NCBI GenBank assembly: GCA_963812195.1
Contig: CAWEUI010000020.1
Location: 145,675-209,674, forward strand
Reading direction: 5' to 3'
Source of the DNA: ZC4RG30 sp963812195
GTDB taxonomy: Bacteria; Pseudomonadota; Gammaproteobacteria; Steroidobacterales; Steroidobacteraceae
DNA: 64,000 nucleotides
Numbering within the stretch: position 1 is the stretch's first letter; each line of letters begins with the position of its first letter. The notes under the pieces are model-generated. The model saw only the letters and a list, made by a program, of their open reading frames with translations, did not search any database and was not told where the DNA came from. The translations under genes and the position numbers were made by a program. This document shows positions 54,878 through 63,516 of the stretch, piece by piece.

Positions 54878-57800
54878 GTGTCTAGACATCTGTCTGTAAC
54901 AAGCTCGTATTCAGCGCGCGCGACTGTTGGTGCCACGCTGGGCAGCGCGATCCTGCTGCTCTGGTCCACGCTGGCCTTGTCCGCTGACGACACCACGAAG
55001 GACAACGGCAAGAAGGACAAGTCGCAGAACACTGAACTGCAGGAAGTGCAGGTCACTGGTACGCGCATCAAGCACAGCGACTTCACGACCGCGGTACCGA
55101 CCACCGTCATCGACACGAAGACGATGGAAAACGCCGGCGTGGTCAACGTGGGTGATGTGCTGGCCCTGACCCCGTCAAACGTTTCGAACTTCACGCCGGC
55201 CACCACCGGCATGTCGAGTTTCAATACCGGCGCATACGTGCCCGACCTGCGCGGTTTGAACCCGTTCTTCGGCAGCCGCACGCTGACGCTGATCGACAGC
55301 CAGCGTCCGGTGTCCACGAGCACACTGGACAGCTTCGACCTGAACATGATTCCGACGGCCCTGGTCGAGCGCATCGATTCGGTGACCGGCGGTGGTTCGG
55401 CCTCCTACGGCTCCGGCGCGGTCGCGGGCGCGATCAACATCATCCTCAATCACAACCTCGAGGGTGGCCGCTTTGACGCCGACACCTATGCCACCATGGG
55501 TGACAACGACGCCAAGAGCAACCACATCGCTTTTGCGTACGGGCACGGCTTCATGGATGGCCGCCTGCACGCGGTGATCGGCGCCGAGTACCAGAAGCAG
55601 GATCCGGCGCGCTGCATGACCTCGAGTCGTGACTGGTGCTCCGCCAACAAGGGTCCTTATCAGACCTCGACCATCGTGGCCTCCGGCTACGGCACGGCCA
55701 GCACCGCGATCCAGCAGATCGGTACGGGCCTGACCACGAACGTGAATGCGAACGGTGTGTTTGCGCCGGCGGTGTTCAATACCAGCTCGTTCAACGGTTA
55801 CACCCTGACCACCCCGGATTTCACCTCGAGCAATGCGGGCGGCGACGGAACCCAGGCCTTCAACGCCAACTCGAGCATCTACCTGGGGACCGCTCCCGGT
55901 GGTGACGGCACTTTCGTCAACCAGTACGCAAACCTGATGACCTCCGTGAAGCGCCGGATCGTTTCCGGCCTGTTCAGTTTCGACATCAACGACAACCTCA
56001 AGACGACCCTCGACCTGAACTACGGCAAGGTCAACGCGATCAATCCGCTGAGCAACTTCCAGATCACCACCGGCACGATCCTGGGCTTCGACAACCCCTA
56101 CCTGCAGGCAGCCACCGGTCTGGATGCCGCGGGGTTGCAGGCTGCTGCAAATGCCTCCGCAAATGCCGCCGGATCTTTCGATTCACCCGGCTATTCGCTG
56201 GCCAAGGACTGGAACACGCAGATTCCGGACGTCCAGTTCAACGACACCACCTTGAAGCAGGCGCAGCTGGGCCTGGAGGGGACCATCCCCGGCAGCAGCT
56301 GGAGCTGGGATGCGCACGCGCTGTACGGCAAGACCAGCAACGTGCAGGGCTCCTATCACGAACCCACGGTGCTGCAATTCAGCATGGCGATGGACGCCAC
56401 GGCCAGTGGCTGCCGCGTGGACCAGGGGCTGGCCGCGGCCTACACCAGCGCTCAGGCCAATGGTTATGCCGGCGGCGGCGCGGGATTCCTCGGTCTGTTC
56501 GGAGCCGGAACCGGCCTGCCGTTGTGGGCCCGGTTGTACAACGGCGTTCAGAACGGCATTGACGTCGTCAGCCCTGTCACGGGCCTGACTGCCTCCCAGA
56601 CCCTGGCCCTGTTCGCATCGCGCTGCCAGCCGCTGAATCCGCTGGGCACCGGCGCGCTGTCCGCCAATGCGGCCACCTACGCCTTCGGCCCCCTGTCTTT
56701 GGCGCTGCAGCAGAAGGTGACCTCGTTCAACGTGAACACCTCCGGGGACATCTTCGACGGTATCGGCGCCGGGCCGTTCACCGCCGCGGTGGGCTACGAC
56801 TACCACAAGGAAAACACCCAGAACGACTTTGCCTCCTGCCCCGGCGCGCGCAACACGCTGGACAATGCCAACCTGACCGATGCGCAGCGCGAGTGCCTGG
56901 GCATTGCCACGGACTTCGCCTACCAGTTCGGCAACGACTACGGCGGCACCATCACATTCAATGAGGTCTACGCCGAGTTGAACCTCCCGCTGCTGAAGGG
57001 CGTGAAGGGAGCCAACCTGCTGGGCGTGAACGTTGCCGGCCGTGAGTCGTGGTACGAGAACAAGGCCAACTATGGCGTGGACGTGGTGCCGGGCACCAAG
57101 AACAAGGGGTCGCTGGCGACCTGGAAGGCAGCGGTGGTGTACGAGCCCATAGCGGGCATCCGCTTCCGCGGGTCGCAGTCGCATGACTCGCGCGCACCGA
57201 ACCCGCGCGATCTGTACTACTCCCAGACCTTCGTGCCGGGCGGACCGTTCGGCGGCTTCTGCTTCTCCGGCAACTTCCAGAGCTCGAGCCCGGTCTGTTT
57301 CGTCAACCTGGTGGGCAACATCGACCTGAAGCCGGAAACGTCCAACACCACCGCACTGGGCCTGGTGTTCCAGCCCACGCAGCTGCCGGGCCTGGAGGCT
57401 TCGGCTGACTGGTTCCATGTCAAGCTCAAGAACGCCATCCAGGGTGGCGGTCTGGCCGGCTTGTTTGGCTGCGCCGGTGGCGGCTCGTGCGACTCGGTGC
57501 AGTTCAACAACTACTACTACGATCCCGCGAATCCGGCTCCGGGCACGCCGCGCGGGGTCTCGGCCACGCCGGTTGCCGGCTGGCTCACCGGAATCGACGC
57601 CTACCGGCTGGGCGACGTGACGAACATCATTGGGGACAATGAGGCCGCCTACAACGGTGGCGTCACGGAGGAGAACGGCATCGACTTCTCCGTCAGCTAC
57701 TCCGCCGGCCTGCCGGACGGCAGCAGGCTAAGCGTGCGCTCGCTGACCACGCTGGTGACCAAGCAGACAGTGCAGGCCAACAAGGATGGCCCCGTGACGA

Positions 57801-58330
57801 ATGCCCTGAATTCGATCGGCGGTCTCGGCCTGTTCCTGCCGAACTTCCAGTCGGCAGCTCATCTGCGCGGCAACGTGTACGTGAACTGGACCAAGGGCAA
57901 CCTGAACATCACGCCCAACATGACCTGGATTGCCCCGGGCAACCTGAGCAACACGGCCCTGTCCTGCTCGCCGTCGGACTTCAGTGCTTCGGGCACCCTG
58001 TGCGACTGGCTGGCTCACGGCTACTACAGCAGCGGCAATCCGGACGGTTCGCCGCAGACGGCTGAACAGCTGACCGCCTCACAGGTGGGTTACACCATAC
58101 TGCCGCTGGGCGTGAAGAACCGGGTGGGCGCGTACTTCCTGTTCGGGCTGAACGGTTCGTACAACCTGACCAATATCCCGGGTGTGGACAGCCTGCAGAT
58201 CTGGGGGCAGGTCAACAACCTGCTGGATCGGCCGCCGCCGTTCGTGAACCAGACGACGCCGGGTGCGGCGCTGGCGTTCTACGACGCCCTGGGCCGCGCC
58301 TACCGCATCGGCTTCCGCCTGAAGTTCTAA
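54878..58330 (+). CDS. TonB-dependent outer-membrane receptor 1
   Basis: A 1150-residue receptor from the GTG at 54878, with AAGGGGGG upstream. The signal peptide ends near TLALSADD. A TonB-box-like EVQVTGTRI (about 56-64) precedes the plug domain, with LIDSQRPV and RIDSVTGGGSASYGSGAVAGAINI at its end. A 22-strand barrel with long cysteine-containing loops ends in RIGFRLKF. It imports a large ligand using proton motive force. It is of the very large receptor type common in polymer and aromatic degraders. No sensor or transporter partner lies beside it, so the substrate is unknown. Confidence 0.94.
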   Translation: MSRHLSVTSSYSARATVGATLGSAILLLWSTLALSADDTTKDNGKKDKSQNTELQEVQVTGTRIKHSDFTTAVPTTVIDTKTMENAGVVNVGDVLALTPSNVSNFTPATTGMSSFNTGAYVPDLRGLNPFFGSRTLTLIDSQRPVSTSTLDSFDLNMIPTALVERIDSVTGGGSASYGSGAVAGAINIILNHNLEGGRFDADTYATMGDNDAKSNHIAFAYGHGFMDGRLHAVIGAEYQKQDPARCMTSSRDWCSANKGPYQTSTIVASGYGTASTAIQQIGTGLTTNVNANGVFAPAVFNTSSFNGYTLTTPDFTSSNAGGDGTQAFNANSSIYLGTAPGGDGTFVNQYANLMTSVKRRIVSGLFSFDINDNLKTTLDLNYGKVNAINPLSNFQITTGTILGFDNPYLQAATGLDAAGLQAAANASANAAGSFDSPGYSLAKDWNTQIPDVQFNDTTLKQAQLGLEGTIPGSSWSWDAHALYGKTSNVQGSYHEPTVLQFSMAMDATASGCRVDQGLAAAYTSAQANGYAGGGAGFLGLFGAGTGLPLWARLYNGVQNGIDVVSPVTGLTASQTLALFASRCQPLNPLGTGALSANAATYAFGPLSLALQQKVTSFNVNTSGDIFDGIGAGPFTAAVGYDYHKENTQNDFASCPGARNTLDNANLTDAQRECLGIATDFAYQFGNDYGGTITFNEVYAELNLPLLKGVKGANLLGVNVAGRESWYENKANYGVDVVPGTKNKGSLATWKAAVVYEPIAGIRFRGSQSHDSRAPNPRDLYYSQTFVPGGPFGGFCFSGNFQSSSPVCFVNLVGNIDLKPETSNTTALGLVFQPTQLPGLEASADWFHVKLKNAIQGGGLAGLFGCAGGGSCDSVQFNNYYYDPANPAPGTPRGVSATPVAGWLTGIDAYRLGDVTNIIGDNEAAYNGGVTEENGIDFSVSYSAGLPDGSRLSVRSLTTLVTKQTVQANKDGPVTNALNSIGGLGLFLPNFQSAAHLRGNVYVNWTKGNLNITPNMTWIAPGNLSNTALSCSPSDFSASGTLCDWLAHGYYSSGNPDGSPQTAEQLTASQVGYTILPLGVKNRVGAYFLFGLNGSYNLTNIPGVDSLQIWGQVNNLLDRPPPFVNQTTPGAALAFYDALGRAYRIGFRLKF

Positions 58331-58384
58331 AGCCTTCTGGCCCGCCGGCCGCTTCCCAAAGGGCGGCCGAAAGGCCCTCAACCA

Positions 58385-58418
58385 AAGGCCGCGCCTGACA
58401 GGCGCGGCCTTCTTCTTC
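58385..58418 (+). terminator. Intrinsic terminator after TonB receptor 1
   Basis: A perfect 12-bp stem (AAGGCCGCGCCT with AGGCGCGGCCTT) with loop GAC spans 58385-58411, followed by a T-rich CTTCTTCT tail. Confidence 0.85.
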
Positions 58419-58479
58419 TGTGGACCGGAAGGAGCGGCCGGCGCACCTCGGCAGTGTAGGAAGCGGTCTCGGCGAAATC

Positions 58480-58734
58480 TCCCACGCCAATCGCGCGCCG
58501 AACCTGGTCGAGTTGTTCCTCGACGTGCAGAGTCGTGATGCTGCCAGCGCGCTGTCCTGCCTCACGATGATCTCGACTACGCTAGCCGAAGACTCTGCGC
58601 CGCCTTATGTCTCACAGGAGCCGCTCTGGTTTTGCCAGATGCGTGATCGTTTGGTGCGCAAGTAAGGACACCTGGAAGTCGTGGAGCGGCGCGGCTCGAC
58701 CCAGATGAAGTTGTCGGGCGCCAACCCCGCCTGA
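58480..58734 (+). pseudogene. Fused fossil: TonB receptor fragment joined to SnoaL 3' half
   Basis: Bases 58480-58530 encode HANRAPNLVELFLDVQ, matching the receptor 2 segment NRAPNLGELFLNLQ. From about 58520 the sequence matches the SnoaL gene (54363-54572) base by base at most positions, including GATGCnGCCAGCGCGCTGTCCT and the closing CAGATGAAGTT and CGCCTGA. In-frame stops and indels interrupt it (a TAA at about 58663). The junction lies in a short microhomology (TCGAnGTGnAnAGTC). It is a relic of unequal duplication, not a gene. Confidence 0.75.
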
Positions 58735-58809
58735 AGCGCCGCAGGGCGGGCTCCCGATCAGGACTTTCGGCCGTGTCGCTGTCCGATTTGCACCCCGACA
58801 CAGGTACAG

Positions 58810-58833
58810 GGATTTCCGCCTAGGCGGAAATCC
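58810..58833. repeat. Palindrome GGATTTCCGCC/GGCGGAAATCC
   Basis: GGATTTCCGCC pairs with GGCGGAAATCC around a 2-nt centre (TA) upstream of the receptor 2 promoter. It could be an operator or a weak hairpin; nothing in the sequence decides between them. Confidence 0.5.
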
Positions 58834-58879
58834 CTGGAAACGCAACCCCCCTCCACCCTGCCCCGTAGACCGAAGTTAC

Positions 58880-58908
58880 TTGCTTTGAAGCAATAAACTG
58901 AGGATTAT
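58880..58908 (+). promoter_or_regulatory. Promoter block of TonB receptor 2 (TTGCTT-17-GATTAT)
   Basis: TTGCTT at 58880-58885 and GATTAT at 58903-58908 with a 17-bp spacer, a near copy of 54720-54748. It lies 115 bp before the receptor start. Confidence 0.6.
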
Positions 58909-59004
58909 CTGGACCGTCTCGGAAGGGGGTGGGGTTATCCGCCAGCACCTGAAGGCTTGGATTTCACCAGGCCCCACTCTGCCGTAAGCTGAACGCATTC
59001 ATCC

Positions 59005-59022
59005 ATGTAAGGGGGGTAGACA
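59005..59022 (+). promoter_or_regulatory. Start-stop element and ribosome-binding site of receptor 2
   Basis: ATGTAA at 59005-59010 is immediately followed by GGGGGG and the GTG start at 59023. The same arrangement stands before receptor 1 at 54860. Confidence 0.6.
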
Positions 59023-62000
59023 GTGTCCAGTCATTTGTCCGTCATGAAGTTGTATTCCGCGCGCGTCGCGGTCGCGCTGGTGCTCGGCACCGCCGCGGTC
59101 GCGCTGAGCCCGCATTCAGCCTTCGCCGCTGATGCCGGGAAGTCAGCAAACGCGTCGGATAGCAAGGACGTCGAGCTTGCCGAGGTGCAAGTCACCGGCT
59201 CGCGCATTGTCCGCCGTGACAACACGTCGAACAGCCCTCTGGTAACCATCGACGCCGCGCAGCTGGAAAGCCGCGCCGGCCTGAACGTCGAGTCGTACCT
59301 GAACCAGATGCCGCAGTTCAACCCGTCCTTCTCGCCGGTCACGACGCAGCAGGACGTGCAGATCACTTCGGTGAACTCGGTGGGTATCTCGGCGGCCTCG
59401 TTCCGCGGCTTCGGCCCGAACCGCAACCTGGTGCTGATCGACGGTCACCGCACGGTGCCGGTCAACGCCCTGATGGTCACCGACCTCAACGGCATTCCGA
59501 CCGCCATGATCAAGCGCGTGGAGACCATCTCCGGCGGCGCTTCGGCCACCTACGGCGCGGACGCCATCGGCGGCGTGCTGAACTTCATCATGCGTGATGA
59601 TTTCCAGGGCGCGCAGGCGGACGTGCAGTACAGCATCCCCGAAGCCGGCGACGGCAAGGAATCGCGCCAGTCGCTGTTCATCGGCACGAACTTCGCCGAT
59701 GGCCGCGGCAACGTGACCTTCGGCATGGAGCACTACGACCGCAAGGAAGCCCTGCAGAGGAATCGCTCGTTCTTCACCGATTCGTGGTCCGACCCGAACG
59801 TGGGCAGCGACGACTTCTTCGTGTTCGGCTCCAACGGCTACAACACGGGCATCTTTGAGGGCGCTCCCGGCGCAGCGGCGCTGGCCGCCGTCGTGCCGCC
59901 GCAGGTGCCGGGTGCCGCTTCCTGCGGTCCGAACTCGTTCAATTGCAATATCTTCGGTCAGTTCCGTTTCGGACCGAATGGCGGAGTATTCCAGGTTGCC
60001 GCGCCGCTGCCTGCCTCCGGACAGAGCAAGTTCGAGCAGACCGGCGGTGTCATCGACGGAGTCATATTCGCCCGCCAGAATGCCTACGACAGCACCAACC
60101 CGACTCCGGGCCAGCCGGTGCAGGTACTGAAGTGGAACAACGTGGATCAGCTGGTCAGCGCCCCGCAGACCCGCTACTCGTTCTACGCCTCGGGCAAGTA
60201 CGACCTCACCGATCACCTCACGGTGTTCTCGCGCGCCACGTATGCCGAGAGCAAGACGCGCACGCGTCTGTTCGGCACCAACGCCAGCTTCGGCTGGGAA
60301 GCGCATGTCCCGTACGACCCGACCACGGACAGCCCGCTGCTGCCGAGTCTGGACTACACCGACACGGCAACGGTCTCGGCGGCCATCGCCGACCCGACCA
60401 ACCCGCTGTACGCCAACCCGAACTTCATCGCCACTGGAGCGGCGGGCGCCCAGCATCCGGTTACGCCTGAAATGGCGGCCCTGCTGAACAGCCGAGGTGT
60501 GCCGAACTCCCCGTGGATGCTGGAAACCTACCCGGACAAGAGCTTCCCGCAGCGCGCCACGCTGAACACCATCAACAACTGGAACCTGGAAACGGGCCTG
60601 CGCTTCGACCTGCCGGTCAATGACTGGACCGGTGAGCTGTACCTGTCCCATGGCCAGTCCAGCACCTATAACGTGGCCTTCGGCGACAACTCGCTGCAGC
60701 GCTGGCGCTCGGTGATCGCCTCGCCGGATTACGGCCGCGGCCAGACTTTCCAGGACAACCTTGACGGCTCCTCCTCAGGCTTCGGTTCAGTGGCCATCCC
60801 CTGCACCAGCGGCTTCTACAACATGATCTTCATGGGCGACCAGGCCGCGTCGGCGGACTGCCGCTACGCGGTGGAAGCCACGCTGCAGACCCGCACGCAG
60901 ATCCAGCAGGACAACTACGAGCTGAACATGCAGGGCGGCCTGTTCAACGTGCCGGCCGGCCAGGTGCGCGGCTCGCTGGGCTTGCAGTACCGCAAGGATG
61001 CCGCCCAGTTCAACCCGGACATCCTGCAGTCGACCGCCTCGTTCAACGACCAGGTCATCGGCGTTTATCCGACCGGCTACCTGGATGCCTCGATCGCCGC
61101 GAAGGAAGTCTACGGCGAGACGCTGATCCCGGTGGTTGCCGACCTGCCGTTTGCCAAGAAGATCGAGCTGGAGCTCGGTGCCCGCTACACGGACTTCAAC
61201 AAGACCAACAGCGCCACCACCTACAAGATCCTGGGCAGCTGGCAGGTCAATGACTGGGTGCGCTTCCGCGGCGGGTACAACCGTGCCAACCGCGCGCCGA
61301 ACCTGGGCGAGCTGTTCCTGAACCTGCAGGAGATCTTCTCCATCGGCGGCAACAACTTCGGCGACCCCTGCGGTCTGCGTTCGCTGGCGCCCTACGGTGC
61401 CGGTGGCGCGTTGCCCGACCCCGTTCTGGCGCCGGGTGAGCCCCCGACCACGATCGCTCCGGGCCAGACCACGGCCGGCCAGACCAGCGCCTACCTGATC
61501 TGCCGTGCGCAGATGGGCCTCACGGGCGCCAATACGTTCTACACCCAGAACGCCAGCGGCGGCGCCGGCGGCGCCTTCAACTGGGTGCTGCAGACCGGCA
61601 ACCCGAACCTGAAGAACGAGACGGCCGACACCTATACCGCCGGCTTCGTGTTCTCGTCCAGGGCGGCGAACCCGCTGCTGGCGGGCTTCAACGCGACGGT
61701 GGACTTCTGGAAGGTCCGCATCAAGGACGCCATCCAGCAGTACTCGGTCGACTACGCCAACTGGCTGTGCTACGGCTCGGTGCAGGTGACCGACGCCGCT
61801 GGCGCGGCGGCACAGGCAGCGTCGCCGGAATGCCGGAACGTGTCGCGCAACCAGAGCACGGGCGGCGCCAATACGGTGCAGCTGGCCTATGACAACCAGG
61901 CCACCATCGACACCCGCGGCATCGACATCAGCATCAACTGGAATGCGCAGCTGGCGGACATGGGTCTGAAGAACGTACCCGGCATGTTCGGCATCGGCAT

Positions 62001-62601
62001 TCAGAGCACGTACATCGACAAGTACGTGACCAAGCAGTCGCCGCTGAGCTTCGACGTGGCCACCGACTGGGCCGGATCGCTGGGCCCGAACCTGTCCGGG
62101 ACCAACCCGGGCGCGTACCGCTACCGCATCAACACGGACTTCCACTACACGCTGAACAACAAGAGCGTGAGCCTGCGGTGGCGCTACCTGCCGTCGGTGT
62201 GGCCGGCGGCCCATGCGAGCCAGCAAGCCATCATCGCCAACAACAAGGCCGTGGCGGCCGGTGGCGACGGCATCATGCTGGGCTACACGCCTGGTACGTG
62301 GGTGCCGGTCAAGAGCTACAACGCGTTTGACCTTTCGTTCAACTGGGACCTGAACCAGCACCTGGCCTTCCGTGGCGGTATCAACAACCTGCTGGACACC
62401 AAGCCGCGGATCACGGGCGCCACGACGGGCTACCCGACCGGGACGAACCTGTCGGCGGTCTGCAGCACCGCGGCCGCGGCCCAGGGCTGCGTGAACCCGA
62501 CGGGGCCCAGCCTGGGCAGCGACGGGTCCGGCATCACGAGCGCTGGCTTCTACGACACGATCGGCCGCACGTACTTCGTGGGTCTGAAAGCCACGTTCTG
62601 A
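59023..62601 (+). CDS. TonB-dependent outer-membrane receptor 2
   Basis: A 1192-residue receptor from the GTG at 59023. The N-terminus MSSHLSV...YSAR matches that of receptor 1, while most of the rest has diverged. The signal peptide ends near SAFAADAG. EVQVTGSRI (about 54-62) is the plug start, and LIDGHRTVPV and RVETISGGASATYGADAIGGVLNF close the plug. The barrel contains the FRGGYNRANRAPNLGELFLN stretch and ends in YFVGLKATF with a terminal Phe. It is likely an importer of a related ligand. An intrinsic terminator follows at once. Confidence 0.94.
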   Translation: MSSHLSVMKLYSARVAVALVLGTAAVALSPHSAFAADAGKSANASDSKDVELAEVQVTGSRIVRRDNTSNSPLVTIDAAQLESRAGLNVESYLNQMPQFNPSFSPVTTQQDVQITSVNSVGISAASFRGFGPNRNLVLIDGHRTVPVNALMVTDLNGIPTAMIKRVETISGGASATYGADAIGGVLNFIMRDDFQGAQADVQYSIPEAGDGKESRQSLFIGTNFADGRGNVTFGMEHYDRKEALQRNRSFFTDSWSDPNVGSDDFFVFGSNGYNTGIFEGAPGAAALAAVVPPQVPGAASCGPNSFNCNIFGQFRFGPNGGVFQVAAPLPASGQSKFEQTGGVIDGVIFARQNAYDSTNPTPGQPVQVLKWNNVDQLVSAPQTRYSFYASGKYDLTDHLTVFSRATYAESKTRTRLFGTNASFGWEAHVPYDPTTDSPLLPSLDYTDTATVSAAIADPTNPLYANPNFIATGAAGAQHPVTPEMAALLNSRGVPNSPWMLETYPDKSFPQRATLNTINNWNLETGLRFDLPVNDWTGELYLSHGQSSTYNVAFGDNSLQRWRSVIASPDYGRGQTFQDNLDGSSSGFGSVAIPCTSGFYNMIFMGDQAASADCRYAVEATLQTRTQIQQDNYELNMQGGLFNVPAGQVRGSLGLQYRKDAAQFNPDILQSTASFNDQVIGVYPTGYLDASIAAKEVYGETLIPVVADLPFAKKIELELGARYTDFNKTNSATTYKILGSWQVNDWVRFRGGYNRANRAPNLGELFLNLQEIFSIGGNNFGDPCGLRSLAPYGAGGALPDPVLAPGEPPTTIAPGQTTAGQTSAYLICRAQMGLTGANTFYTQNASGGAGGAFNWVLQTGNPNLKNETADTYTAGFVFSSRAANPLLAGFNATVDFWKVRIKDAIQQYSVDYANWLCYGSVQVTDAAGAAAQAASPECRNVSRNQSTGGANTVQLAYDNQATIDTRGIDISINWNAQLADMGLKNVPGMFGIGIQSTYIDKYVTKQSPLSFDVATDWAGSLGPNLSGTNPGAYRYRINTDFHYTLNNKSVSLRWRYLPSVWPAAHASQQAIIANNKAVAAGGDGIMLGYTPGTWVPVKSYNAFDLSFNWDLNQHLAFRGGINNLLDTKPRITGATTGYPTGTNLSAVCSTAAAAQGCVNPTGPSLGSDGSGITSAGFYDTIGRTYFVGLKATF

Positions 62602-62623
62602 TCAGCAAGGAATCTTGCAAATG

Positions 62624-62656
62624 AAACGGCGGGCCGCATGGCCCGCCGTTTTTTTT
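62624..62656 (+). terminator. Intrinsic terminator after TonB receptor 2
   Basis: AAACGGCGGGCC pairs perfectly with GGCCCGCCGTTT around a GCAT loop, followed by a run of T to 62656. It lies 22 bp after the receptor stop. Confidence 0.92.
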
Positions 62657-62702
62657 GGGAGTTGAAATCTGCCCCGGAAGTTGCCCGGGAGCGCCGCTGC
62701 CG

Positions 62703-63428
62703 CTATTTCTTGTTCTGCTCGCGCAGCTTGTCCAGGTGATCCTCCCACGCTGCTTCGGTGCAGTCGTAGTCGAGCATGCGGCCGTGCTGCAGCTCGGTGT
62801 AGGTGCGCTTCAGGGTCGGCGGCGTGGTGTAGAACTTTGGATCCTCGATGGTCACCTCCCACTTCAAGCGGCGCAAACCGCCCTCGGTGGTGGGCGTGTA
62901 GCGCTCGATGATGCGGGCACTGTCGCTGTGCGCGGTTGCCTGGTCGATGCTCTCCTCCAGGCCGGTGGTCTCCACGACCAGCGTATTGCCCTCCCAGTGC
63001 CCGTAGGAGGTGCCTTCGCGGCCCGGAAGGATGTCGGCGGGATCGATGTGGCGCCCATCCAGAAACACGCGCCGCACCTCGCTGTGCGCCTCGTAGATGA
63101 TGGTCAGCTGTTCCGGACGCTGGATGAATTCCACCGGATAGCCGCCGCCAAGGAACATCGCGGCCGGCATGCCGGCCGGGACACAGTGTGCGCCCGGTGA
63201 ATCGCCGGTGGGGTCCACCAGCGAGTGGTATTCGGCGAGTTTGGCGCGCGCCTCGTCGGTGTAGGGGGCAGTCTTCTCGAAGTCTCCCACGCCGTTCAGC
63301 GCGGGCCGCGAACTGCCGTTCGGGTCCAGGGTCCAGAGGCCGGTCAGATCCGGCGTAGTCGGTCTGGACGTGCCGCAGCCTGCCAGAAGCACAAGCGCCC
63401 CGAATACAAGATATGGCTGGCGAATCAT
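62703..63428 (-). CDS. Lipoprotein of unknown family, paralogue of 41900-42724
   Basis: A 241-residue protein with a lipobox (ALVLLAGCGTS) and GAGGGGG before the ATG at 63428. The mature part starts PDLTGLWTLDPNGSS and includes GHWEGNTLVVETTGLEESIDQA and a late CTEAAWEDHL segment. Several blocks align with the exported protein at 41900-42724 in the same order. It is probably beta-rich and membrane-anchored. Family and function were not recognised. Confidence 0.75.
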   Translation of the reverse strand: MIRQPYLVFGALVLLAGCGTSRPTTPDLTGLWTLDPNGSSRPALNGVGDFEKTAPYTDEARAKLAEYHSLVDPTGDSPGAHCVPAGMPAAMFLGGGYPVEFIQRPEQLTIIYEAHSEVRRVFLDGRHIDPADILPGREGTSYGHWEGNTLVVETTGLEESIDQATAHSDSARIIERYTPTTEGGLRRLKWEVTIEDPKFYTTPPTLKRTYTELQHGRMLDYDCTEAAWEDHLDKLREQNKK

Positions 63429-63516
63429 GGGCCCCCTCTCTGTGTTTCGATAAATTGTATTGCGCGCCGCCGGAACACTGCCCGCGACGATTGCCGATAC
63501 TACGCCCGCCGGCCGC

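Larger units (their letters stand above)
58331..59022. other. 692-bp region between the receptors: terminator, gene fossil, duplicated promoter
   Basis: In order it holds an intrinsic terminator (58385-58418), a fused remnant of a TonB receptor and the SnoaL gene (58480-58734), a promoter block copied from in front of receptor 1 (58880-58908) and the leader of receptor 2 with an ATG-TAA element. The part 58740-58870 shows no recognisable element beyond a short palindrome-like GGATTTCCGCCTAGGCGGAAATCC at 58810-58833. Confidence 0.7.
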
